DNA from: Trichomonas vaginalis G3
Lineage: Eukaryota; Parabasalia; Trichomonadida; Trichomonadidae
Assembly (NCBI RefSeq): GCF_026262505.1
Contig: NC_067205.1
Span: 24,027,585 to 24,091,584, forward strand
Reading direction: 5' to 3'
Length of the DNA stretch: 64,000 bases
The number at the start of each line of letters is the position of its first letter. Positions within the stretch are counted from its first letter, which is position 1. This document shows, piece by piece, positions 55,945 to 64,000 of this stretch. The translations under genes and the position numbers were made by a program. The notes under the pieces are model-generated. The model saw nothing but the letters and a program-made list of their open reading frames with translations, made no database searches and was not told the DNA's origin.

Positions 55945-57711
55945 TCAATTATCCTCGCTTTTATTCATCAGATCAATCATATCCTTGCAGACTGCTTCAA
56001 CTTCATCAACTCTTTCGTAAGGAATGAAGAGATAGTCAAACACGAAAAATGAGCCTTTTTCTGACTCAGAAATTCCACAAGAATATCTTCCAGAAATGTG
56101 TGTTAAACATGTTTTTGCTCCCAACTCTTTTCCAACAGCAATCGCTTGTTTTACAGTGCTATGACAGACTTCTTTAGCTTTATCTGCTTTGTCTTCATCG
56201 TAAGTTGCTTCATGAACTAATAAATCACATTTTCCAACTGTTTTCACGTATTCATCTTCTTGATTTTTGTCTCCAGTGAATGAAAATCTGTATTTTCCAT
56301 CAATTTCAACTAATATAGCATGCGAACCTGGACAATGATTAACAGGAATACTTGTTACAACATTATTGCCAACTGTAACGGTTGTTGTATCTCTATTTAC
56401 GTAATTTACATAAAACTTTTGGTATTTTTCATAATATTTAAGCTCATCTATCAGAATTTGATCTGCCTGAACAATTATTTCTTCATTTGTTAACTTACTT
56501 CGTTCAGATAATAATTTATGAACTCCAAAAGTATGATCTCCATGGATATGAGTGACAAATACCATTTTAATCTCTTTAAGAAGCTGTTCTGTAACAGTTT
56601 TACCGTATTTTCTGCAGAGTTGGCCATAATAATCTTCTCCAGGATCGATTGCAATGACTCCTGACTTAGTATGAAGCATAAGACCAGTAACATTCCTCAT
56701 GCTTGATGGTTGTCTAGCTCCTGTTCCAAGGAAAGTGACGCCAAAAGTTTCAAATTTTGGATATTCTCCTTCAACTTCGTTTTCTTGAGTCTTTGGAGCG
56801 AATTCAAGTTTCTTCTTATCTAAAGGAGCCAATCTATATACATCTGATTGGGAAATTACTGTATAAATACTAGGAATTTCTTCGGATTTTGATGAAGAAG
56901 TCAAAGGAGCTAAGAAATCTGGGTGTAGCTTGGCACACTCTTGGTAAATGTTATATATTTGCTGATAACTAACAGAATTATTTGTGTTAAAAGCAAAATT
57001 AGTTTTGACTTTTGAAAAGAAATCTACGTATTCTGGATTAGTCAGCAAATCATTATTGGTGAAGTGAATAACATAGTTGTATTTTGTTAAATCTTTGATG
57101 AGTTTAAGATCATTTAATGATCTCGCGTCAATTACTAAGAAATTATCACCTGGCAATGAGTCTGTCATGCAATCAGAAGAATTAATAACAGTGCCATTAT
57201 CTAAAGTTATTGATTCCCCATTGGCTAATTTTCGGAAAAGAGGACCAGGAGGGACACCAAGTTTTTTAGCTTTATCAGGCAAAAACTTTCCGGGATATGA
57301 TCTTAATTGGATATCAAATGCAATTGTTTCTGTTAATTCAATAGTTTTTACAGTTAGATTTTCATCAGAATAGAAATCAGATATTTCAGGCAAATATTCG
57401 GGTGTATCCTTATATGCAAAATCACAGAGAAGTTGTTCCTTGAGACCTTTTGGACCAATTAATTTTGGAACAACAAAATTTTCAGAGCTAAGCATAGTGA
57501 AAATCATGCCTAAAAAGCCACCTGTTGAATTTTCATCCAAACTTGTCATGAAGGCAGCTTTGATTTTTGATACTTTCCATCTATGATCCATGAAAACTCT
57601 CTGAGTTCCGTCTGGAACATTAAAAATATATGAACCATTATCAAATTGGATGAAGAAAGATGGGCTCGTATCACTCGTTCGATGACATGCAAAGCATATT
57701 TCTATCTTCAT
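55945..57711 (-). CDS. tRNase Z, long form
   Basis: The protein has 588 residues from the ATG at 57711, whose product (MKIEICFACHRTSDTSPSFF, then VPDGTQR) aligns with the usual N-terminus of long tRNase Z. The frame can be opened upstream to a GTG at 57810 with two ATGs between, giving a hydrophobic extension that could be a targeting signal but is probably leader. The N-terminal half is a degenerate metallo-beta-lactamase fold. The C-terminal half has FLGTGARQPSSMRN, the metal-binding motif FVTHIHGDHTFG, PVNHCPGSHAI, SFTGDKN, LLVHEATYDED and CLTHISGRYS. It removes 3' trailers from pre-tRNAs. Usual length for the family is 750-900, so this one is compact. Confidence 0.92.
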   Translation of the reverse strand: MKIEICFACHRTSDTSPSFFIQFDNGSYIFNVPDGTQRVFMDHRWKVSKIKAAFMTSLDENSTGGFLGMIFTMLSSENFVVPKLIGPKGLKEQLLCDFAYKDTPEYLPEISDFYSDENLTVKTIELTETIAFDIQLRSYPGKFLPDKAKKLGVPPGPLFRKLANGESITLDNGTVINSSDCMTDSLPGDNFLVIDARSLNDLKLIKDLTKYNYVIHFTNNDLLTNPEYVDFFSKVKTNFAFNTNNSVSYQQIYNIYQECAKLHPDFLAPLTSSSKSEEIPSIYTVISQSDVYRLAPLDKKKLEFAPKTQENEVEGEYPKFETFGVTFLGTGARQPSSMRNVTGLMLHTKSGVIAIDPGEDYYGQLCRKYGKTVTEQLLKEIKMVFVTHIHGDHTFGVHKLLSERSKLTNEEIIVQADQILIDELKYYEKYQKFYVNYVNRDTTTVTVGNNVVTSIPVNHCPGSHAILVEIDGKYRFSFTGDKNQEDEYVKTVGKCDLLVHEATYDEDKADKAKEVCHSTVKQAIAVGKELGAKTCLTHISGRYSCGISESEKGSFFVFDYLFIPYERVDEVEAVCKDMIDLMNKSEDN

Positions 57712-58531
57712 TAAAAAATAACCAAATAAAAAAATTTTAATGTTGATAGGAGAAAAAAATGATATACCAAAAAAATTCATCAACATTTTTTCTTTGGGGA
57801 AATAAAACACTTGATGTATTCACTTATGAGATTCATTTTAGTAGCAAAAAACATAGTGATGCAATCTAGTGGGTGATGCAAATGCAAAATGTTTTTTTCT
57901 AGCAACATAAGATATGTATAGATTTGAAAACTAAGATTTCACTGAGTCAATGACTCATACCTCAATATCATATGATGAGACAAAATGGAAAAATTGAAAT
58001 TTTCAATCGAAAACAACAATATTTATGCATTAATAATAAGGCATTAATAAAGCAATGAATACCCTGGGTGATTTATAATACGTATATTGAAATCCAATTT
58101 TCACCTCATTGTAAATTTTTTGTTGCCGTAAAAGTGACATTATTAAAAACATTGTTTTGAATTTTTTTAGTTTATAATTCAATTGATATATAAAGGTGCA
58201 TTGTGTTTAGAATTTATATTGAAAATGAATTCAGATAAAATTTCTAAATTGAATTGCTTGGAGAAAAGATGAATCTAGCATATGAAAGATATTTATGCAA
58301 AATTTAGACTTGAGCGTAAAAATTTCTCATTTGAAAAAATGTCAAGATTGATTTTTGAAGGCGAAAGATTAAAAGAAAATAGTCTAAAATTTTTAATTAA
58401 AAATATATCTCTGAACGAAATGATAACTACTCTATATAATGAAAAAACATGACAAAAATTGAATGTATATAGTTTTGTGAGTCTGTAAGCGGTTTTGTTT
58501 TCCTATAATCCGGAGGAAAATACTTTATGCA
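57712..58531. other. Gene-free spacer
   Basis: AT-rich upstream region of the tRNase Z gene. I see no supportable features. Confidence 0.5.
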
Positions 58532-58849
58532 TTAATAAATCAACTTGTCAAGATAAATATTTTGTGAGAAAATTTGCGGTTGGATTTCATTGAATTTATA
58601 AATCATGGAAGGTGTAGCAACTACTCGAATTCCTTTCGAATCAACACAGTCTAAGCCATTTCTCAAAACATTTACCTCTAATCCAGCCCAAATCGCAAAA
58701 CGACTAAACAGGCCTTCGTGTCCTTGTAATACAATACGTTCATTCGTCTCTCCATCAACACATCCTGTCGCTATCCTCTTTAAATCATCATCTAATAACT
58801 CTCTTGTTTCTACCAACAAGAGATCTATCCCTATTGTAATTAATAGTGC
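58532..58849 (-). pseudogene. Unidentified coding fragment
   Basis: The minus-strand frame is open for about 105 codons with ordinary protein-like composition (GIDLLLVETRELLDDDLKRI, GLFSRFAIWAGLEVNVLRNG, SKGIRVVATPSMIYKF), in contrast to the low-complexity spacer around it. There is no ATG before residue 90 or so, and the open frame starts right after a stop. I cannot name the family. It looks like an internal piece of a larger gene left behind by deletion or insertion. Confidence 0.45.
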
Positions 58850-60700
58850 CTAATTTGTTTATAAATGTTAGTAATTTTGTTGTTTTACATTACTACTTTT
58901 TTTCTTTTTATCTAATTTCATTCATTTTTCTTTTATGTCGACTTATTCTTGAAGACTATATCGAATTCTGCAGAATTCGTGAAAAATAATAAAGTTATAG
59001 AATAAGCATTTACATTTAGGATCATCATTCGGCTTAGTTTTTTTTAATTCCTGATTTTTTTTTTTGATATAATATTTTTTTGATTTTTTTTTCAATTTAT
59101 CATTATCAAACAAGTTAATAAATGAACGATTTTTGATTTATAAATACATATTTTCTCATTATAATTACTTTTCTGTGATTTATTATTAAAAATTATATAA
59201 AATCTTAATTTTTTAGCAATATTACGAATAACGGTTGTCAAGGACCTAAAACTTATCTCTGGATATTTTCCCTTGAATTTAAATTTAATAAGTTGGAAAT
59301 ATTTTTATAATATCAAAATTTATTACTTTCCAATTGTAGGGCTGTACAAGATTTAAAAAAACATTGCCGGGTTACCGTAGAGGCCTAAAAAAATCGCGCC
59401 TCGGCGGCAAGCCGCCTCGGCATTAAGAATGCGCATCTAAATTTTTATATGTCCTTCTTTCTTTTATTTTTCCCTTCCCTTCCTTTTCTTTTTCTTTTTT
59501 TCCCTCCTCTTGCTCTCATTTACCTTTTTTTTCCTTTCTCATCATTTTTCAAAATTTAAAATTTTTATCAAAAATCTTGCCTATAAAAGCAGATTATGGA
59601 ACCTTTTAATGCCTCTTAATCAATATTATACAGCATAAAGCATATTAAATGAAAGTAATTACGTATAAATTTATTTTATTATCTTATTTATTAATTCTTT
59701 AGCATGTATTGTTTAATATTAACTTTTCTGTACATTAAATATGATATCTCCAAAGTATGAATGCCTTGTAACGAAACGAAAACTTAATTTTATGTTGAAT
59801 ATTTGTCACAAACATTAGATTATTAAAATATATGTTGGATATCCCTTAGTATGAGACTTCATGACTCTTGTTGTCTAACGTGAGCTTTGGATTGCAAGCT
59901 TGCTACAGCACATAAGTATTCTGTGGTTAAAAAACCACATGAGCTTTAAAAACTATAAAACCAAAAATAATTGTTATAATTTAAATGAAGAAGTAATTTA
60001 AAACGATTTTATTTATGATCAAATTTTATATTATTTTTTTGGATCAAATCCATTTTAATAGAATTTATATACTATTCATCTATTAGTAAACACTACCGTA
60101 TATTATTTTTTAAGCTATCTTTTTTTTTGAACTTTTATTCAAATCTTTGGTCGCAAGAAGAATTGCATGATAAATAAAAACATTTAATCAAAGTCAATTT
60201 TATTTTTCATATTCAAATGGACTGAGTGTTAACATTTAACATTTTTTGCTAATTGTCGTCAAAAATTAGGCGTAAAGCAAAAATTGATATTTCATATGGT
60301 TTTATGATAGATAAGCATTATATTTCCACTCATTATATTCGTAAATTTTGAGGTTTATCCTTCGCTTTTAAGATCATTGAATTTGATTTTTATATAAAAT
60401 AGTTATATATTAGAAAATAATATGAGTTTATATGATATTATTTTTCAGAAGATTTCATTCTATATGCCTATGAAAAGTACTCTCAAAACTAACTTTTTCC
60501 TAATTATAATTAAATCTAAATATTGTATTATGCTTAGTATTATTTCATTTTTCTCATTCAATTTAGAATTTACAAATGTCAAAAAATTGAGAGCTGTCAC
60601 TTTTGATGAATTTCTGTTTATTACAGCATTGTTATTAATAATGAAAAATAAAGCTTATTTCAATGAAAATTGTTCTGCAAATTTATTTCACTTTTGACCT
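58850..60700. other. Gene-poor spacer with GC-rich hairpin and pyrimidine tract
   Basis: A GC-rich inverted repeat (GGCGGC-AA-GCCGCC inside a GCCTCGGC direct repeat) is at about 59398-59422. It is followed at about 59452-59545 by a nearly pure pyrimidine run on the plus strand. No gene is supported; the ORF at 60422-60697 is not convincing. Confidence 0.5.
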
Positions 60701-60929
60701 CACTTTTTCCGTAATTCAATTTTTTTACTTTTAATATTTTAGATCTTCATAATATCATTTGAAAAATTAACCATATAAAAAAATCAAGTTATCAATTCAC
60801 TTTTTCCGTAATTCAAAAATCAAAAATATAAATAATATATCTTTTTATCAAATATTATTATTATATTCTATGAAAAATGAGGTCCGGAAATTTTGCGGAT
60901 TCCCGTAACTCAATTTTACGGAAAAAGTG
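60701..60929. repeat. Short inverted-repeat (MITE-like) element
   Basis: CACTTTTTCCGTAA (60701-60714) is the exact complement of TTACGGAAAAAGTG (60916-60929). Another direct copy of the motif lies near 60800 and further TACGGAAAAA motifs at about 60952-61000. The 229-bp unit could be a small foldback element or nested copies of one. No target duplication is evident. Confidence 0.5.
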
Positions 60930-61710
60930 CAGTAAACTATTCAAAATACGGAAAAATTGGTGTAAACTAATGATTTTACGGTAAAATCACGGAAAGTCCC
61001 GGAAGAATATATGTGCCTATATGAAATTATACAAAAATGAATCAAACGCATTTTAAAAGATTGTTCTTGTATTATAAATGCTATTCGCAGATTTATTAGT
61101 TGAAGAAAATTACCAAATTTTTGCCGATTTACAAAAAATGATTTACAAAGCATATTTTTATAAGGCTTTAAAAATCTTTAAAATGTGACCGGTGACGGAA
61201 ATCCATGGTAACCAACCGCGGTTCCCGTTTGGAATGCCATATCCAATTGACAATAAATAAGTAAATTTTTAAAGCATAAGCATCAATTCAAGCAGAGATG
61301 TATTAAAATCATTTTTTTTAATTTCATTTTTATTCTAATGATTGAACTGAACTGTATGAACCAGAACCTCATGCTGTTGCATGCTAAGTAGTGTCAATGT
61401 GTAAACCTCTCAATTTTATCGTCGGGGAAGCAACACAATTCCCTCAAAAATATTGAAAAAATATAGAAAATAAAATGAATTAAGATGTACTTAAAATGAG
61501 AAATAGATTATGATATTAGATTTTAGAAAAAACAGACTTTTGATATAACTTTTGAGAATCTCATATAAAAAAAAAGCATTTAAAAATAAATTTAAATATC
61601 TTATTTATTTTACTATTGTAAATATATTCTGAGATTTTTAGGAAAAACACTTTTCATAAGTATTCAATATTTGAAAATACGCTCCAAAAAAGAATAGATT
61701 CTTTTATATT

Positions 61711-61793
61711 CGCTTATATAAAAGGAGACTCTCTATCAGATGCGAATGCATGAATTCAGCACCTCTGATAGAGAGTTTCCTCTTATATAAGCG
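61711..61793. repeat. Arm hairpin A (left copy)
   Basis: CGCTTATATAA...GACTCTCTATCAGA pairs with TCTGATAGAGAGTTTCCTCT...TATATAAGCG: a stem of about 30 bp with two or three mismatches and a loop of about 20 bases. The mirror copy is at 62442-62524. Confidence 0.9.
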
Positions 61794-61845
61794 GATCTTT
61801 TTCATGAGTTATTGTTAATATAAAAACATAAAAATCTACCAATAT

Positions 61846-61906
61846 GAGAAATTAAACCCTGCGAGGCACCAGTCTAGAACTGGCGCTTCGCAGGGTTTAA
61901 TTTCTC
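61846..61906. repeat. Arm hairpin B (left copy)
   Basis: GAGAAATTAAACCCTGCGA pairs with TCGCAGGGTTTAATTTCTC: a 19-bp perfect outer stem continued by GC/CCAGT pairs with two mismatches. The mirror copy is at 62329-62389. Confidence 0.92.
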
Positions 61907-62156
61907 TTGACAAATGACAAAACTTGTTCGCAATTGTGAACCATTGCGAGCAAGTTTGCCAGATATCTGGAAGGAATTGCTCCTTATGATATATGCATTG
62001 TAACTGTATATATCATAAAGAGCAATTCCTTCAATTAAACGCAAAAACTTTGGTGCAATCGTTGCTGATTGCACCAAAGTTTTCGAACTTTCCCGAGGGA
62101 ATTGGAGGGTGAGAGATACATAGTCTATCTATGTACCTCCCACCCTCCAAATCCCA

Positions 62157-62220
62157 CTCTAAATGGGAGAAACTTTGTTCGCATGTTATCTTATTCAAAC
62201 AAAGTTTCTCCCATTTAGAG
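62157..62220. repeat. Central hairpin, longest perfect stem
   Basis: CTCTAAATGGGAGAAACTTT (62157-62176) and its complement AAAGTTTCTCCCATTTAGAG (62201-62220) form at least a 20-bp perfect stem, extending to GTT/AAC-like pairs. The loop is about 20 bases. Confidence 0.92.
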
Positions 62221-62221
62221 A

Positions 62222-62280
62222 AGGAATAGGAGCCTACCAGGCACTGATATATAATCAGTGCTTTGTAGGCTCCTATTCCT
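62222..62280. repeat. Central hairpin
   Basis: AGGAATAGGAGCCTAC pairs with GTAGGCTCCTATTCCT, then GCACTGAT with ATCAGTGC after a small internal bulge. It abuts the preceding hairpin with one base between. Confidence 0.92.
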
Positions 62281-62945
62281 AATAAAAATTTGAAAACTTT
62301 GGAGCATTTGATTATTGTATTTTGTCAAGAGAAATTAAACCCTGCGAAGCGCCAGTTCTAGACCGGTGCCTCGCAGGGTTTAATTTCTCATATTGGTAGA
62401 TTTTTATGTTTTTATATTAACAATAACTCATGAAAAAGATCCGCTTATATAAGAGGAAACTCTCTATCAGAGGTGCTGAATTCATGCATTCGCATCTGAT
62501 AGAGAGTCTCCTTTTATATAAGCGAATATAAAAGAATCTATTCTTTTTTGGAGCGTATTTTCAAATATTGAATACTTATGAAAAGTGTTTTTCCTAAAAA
62601 TTTAATATAATGCTTAGCACAATATATAAAATTAAAATATCTATAATTATTTTCTATATCACACTTTTCATTACACCTTGAAAAGTCTTCTCAAACTCTA
62701 TTTTTAATTATTTTTTAGATATATCTCAAGTGTGATTATTCAAAAACTCATATAGACTATATTTATTTTTTCCTTCAAAAAATTATATGAGAATCTCAAA
62801 TTAACTTTCAAATTTTTTATTTTAAAAACATATTAAGAATCATATTTTAAGATACTTTTTCGCCCAAAAAATAATCGTACTTCCTCGACGATTAATAGGC
62901 TCTCAATTTCTATCGTTGACACTACTTAGCATGCAACAATGCCAC

Positions 62946-63320
62946 ATATATTTTGTTGTAATAGCATTAGTTTCTCATGCTAAACTCTATTTCTTCACTC
63001 CTGGAAACTGAGTTTGAATGATGGTTGTGACTGAAAATTTCCGAAACAAAGAAAATTGAAAGACTATATGAAAACTCAACTTTTTATTTTGAATGCTGGC
63101 TGAGGTAACAAGCTGCTAAACAGTTAGGCAAGATTTTAATCTTTTTTTCCGGATAACAATATTAACCGCCAAGACCATATCCACCTTCACAATAAAAACC
63201 GACTTTTGCCAGTCAACGAAAAATTAAAAATGAAATATTTTTATTAGTTTAATGATAAATCAAATACATGGTTTAGATTTGACAACGGCTGAAAATTTAA
63301 CCGTAATTTGATCAAATAAA
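62946..63320. other. Spacer before the proline-rich gene
   Basis: AT-rich sequence; no supportable features. Confidence 0.5.
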
Positions 63321-63914
63321 ATGTTAGCTTGTCTCTTATGCGTTGCTAAGGTCAAGAGACTCCCAACAACTGATGAATTCCGCCGCAGGATTCCAGACTT
63401 CAAGAGGCCACGTATTGATGCCCCAATCCGTAGAGTTCACAGACACCATCATCATCACCATACAGCCCAAAAAGCAGAACAGAACTGGGCTTTACCACCT
63501 CTTCCACCACCACCAGTACTCCCACCTCTTCCACAAATCCCTCTTCCACCAGCTCCAGTACTTCCACCACTCCCAGTTCCAAAGCTTCCAACACTTCCAC
63601 CACTCCCAATTCCAAAACTCCCAACACTCCCACCACTTCCATTCCCAGTTCCAGGCCCAGCTCCAGCCCCAATTCCAATCCCAGGACCAGTCCCAGTTCC
63701 AGGACCAGCTCCAGCTCCAGCTCCAGGAATTGTTAATGATGATCAAATGAGAAGAATGGGATAGTCAAATTACAACCTCGGTGGTTGTAACGGAATGAAC
63801 GCTCTTTGCGACCGCGGTGCCAGCTGCGACGAAGTTACACGCCGCGTCAATGGTGGTTACAACGGCCTTGCTGATCGTCGCGCCAAGTATCAGCTTGCTT
63901 GCACCATCTTCTAA
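63321..63914 (+). pseudogene. Proline-rich protein with GH19-type tail, in-frame stop
   Basis: From the ATG at 63321 the product has a short hydrophobic start (MLACLLCVAKVKRLP) and a basic stretch. A His run (RRVHRHHHHHHTAQ, about residues 38-51) follows. Then comes about 80 residues of Pro-rich repeats (PLPPPPVLPPLP, VPKLPTLPPLP, PAPAPIPIPGPVPVPGP). An in-frame TAG lies at 63762. The same frame then continues for 49 codons to TAA at 63912: NYNLGGCNGMNALCDRGASC, then DEVTRRVNGGYNGLADRRAK. VTRR-NGG-NGLADR is the C-terminal signature of GH19 lysozymes/chitinases. The GH19 catalytic core is absent. It is either a deleted pseudogene or, less likely, a readthrough product. Confidence 0.65.
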
Positions 63915-64000
63915 AACTATAGTTAAGCTACAACATTTTAACTATTATGACCTAATTATTTTTTCTCTGGAATATATATAGAATTGAAATATCATGGAAA

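Larger units (their letters stand above)
61375..62945. repeat. Giant palindrome built from nested hairpins
   Basis: The inner arms 61636-61914 and 62321-62600 are near-identical inverted repeats of about 280 bp, with only isolated differences in the parts compared. The outer ends also match in inverse (GCATGCTAAGTAGTGTCAA at about 61380 and its complement at about 62920), with diverged sequence between. Each arm contains two hairpins: 61711-61793 and 61846-61906, mirrored at 62442-62524 and 62329-62389. The 406-bp centre is a chain of six more hairpins: 61920-61957, 61971-62031, 62044-62083, 62102-62150, 62157-62220 and 62222-62280. A 12-bp palindrome, CCAGATATCTGG, is at 61959-61970. Spacers between hairpins are 0-18 bases. 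There is no ORF. Confidence 0.93.

Noticed and set aside
60422-60697. 91-codon ORF
   Set aside because: Phe/Ile/Lys-rich with spacer composition, no initiator and no homology that I recognise.
63400-63746. Trp/Leu/Val-rich minus-strand ORFs in the proline-rich gene
   Set aside because: Complements of a Pro-codon repeat; low complexity and no independent support.
1-64000. tRNA, rRNA and spliceosomal RNA genes
   Set aside because: I scanned by eye for TPsiC-like boxes and cloverleaf pairing and found none; a covariance-model scan would be needed to exclude small RNA genes.

Overview
The window reads as nuclear DNA of a parabasalid protist, most likely a trichomonad close to Tritrichomonas or Trichomonas. 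The evidence is an AT-rich background with short, apparently intronless genes; initiator-like TCA(Y)T(T)T boxes 5-20 bases before start codons; stop codons that run into TAAA; small R2R3 Myb proteins; tetraspanins; a DUF3447-type ankyrin protein; and a Polinton/Maverick remnant. Species is inferred, not shown.

Layout. 1-5.7 kb: one end of a broken Polinton (integrase-like region, family B polymerase, one accessory frame), cut by the left edge. 5.7-8.1 kb: gene-free DNA with a perfect three-way-junction palindrome, three 120-bp tandem repeats and small GC-rich hairpins. 8.2-17.5 kb: two tetraspanin genes, a duplicated tetraspanin tail next to a truncated Pmp-like surface protein gene, and an ankyrin gene blown apart by a 37-bp minisatellite that itself carries a 922-bp MITE with an 8-bp target duplication. 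17.9-21.5 kb: a Raptor-like gene. 21.5-22.8 kb: a decayed relative of the minisatellite/ankyrin locus ending in a TTAA-flanked MITE. 24-36.4 kb: a conserved-gene stretch with Myb, a RibD_C-cupin fusion, actin, an SLC44-type transporter, a ubiquilin-like protein and a second Myb. 36.7-41.4 kb: a 4.6-kb DNA transposon with very long inverted repeats, unequal 121-bp satellites (3 versus 13 units) and a broken D,D,E integrase-type transposase, followed by a second copy of the TTAA MITE. 42.9-44.6 kb: a graveyard of three gene fragments. 45.2-57.7 kb: a large type I membrane protein, a coiled-coil protein, a small hypothetical protein, a third Myb, a secreted 3D-domain protein and tRNase Z. 58.5-64 kb: gene-poor DNA with an unidentified coding fragment, a small inverted-repeat element, a 1.6-kb palindrome made of nested hairpins, and a proline-rich gene ending in a GH19-lysozyme-like tail but interrupted by an in-frame stop.

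How it fits together. The housekeeping genes (Raptor/TORC1, actin, tRNase Z, ubiquilin-like, choline-transporter-like) are unrelated neighbours, each with its own promoter-like initiator. The accessory genes are surface proteins (tetraspanins, Pmp-like, the 851-aa membrane protein) and two bacterial-type wall-enzyme genes (3D domain, GH19 tail), as expected for a mucosal parasite that meets bacteria. The strongest candidate for something undescribed is the hairpin-array palindrome at 61.4-62.9 kb, followed by the junction palindrome at 7.15 kb and the minisatellite-expanded ankyrin gene.
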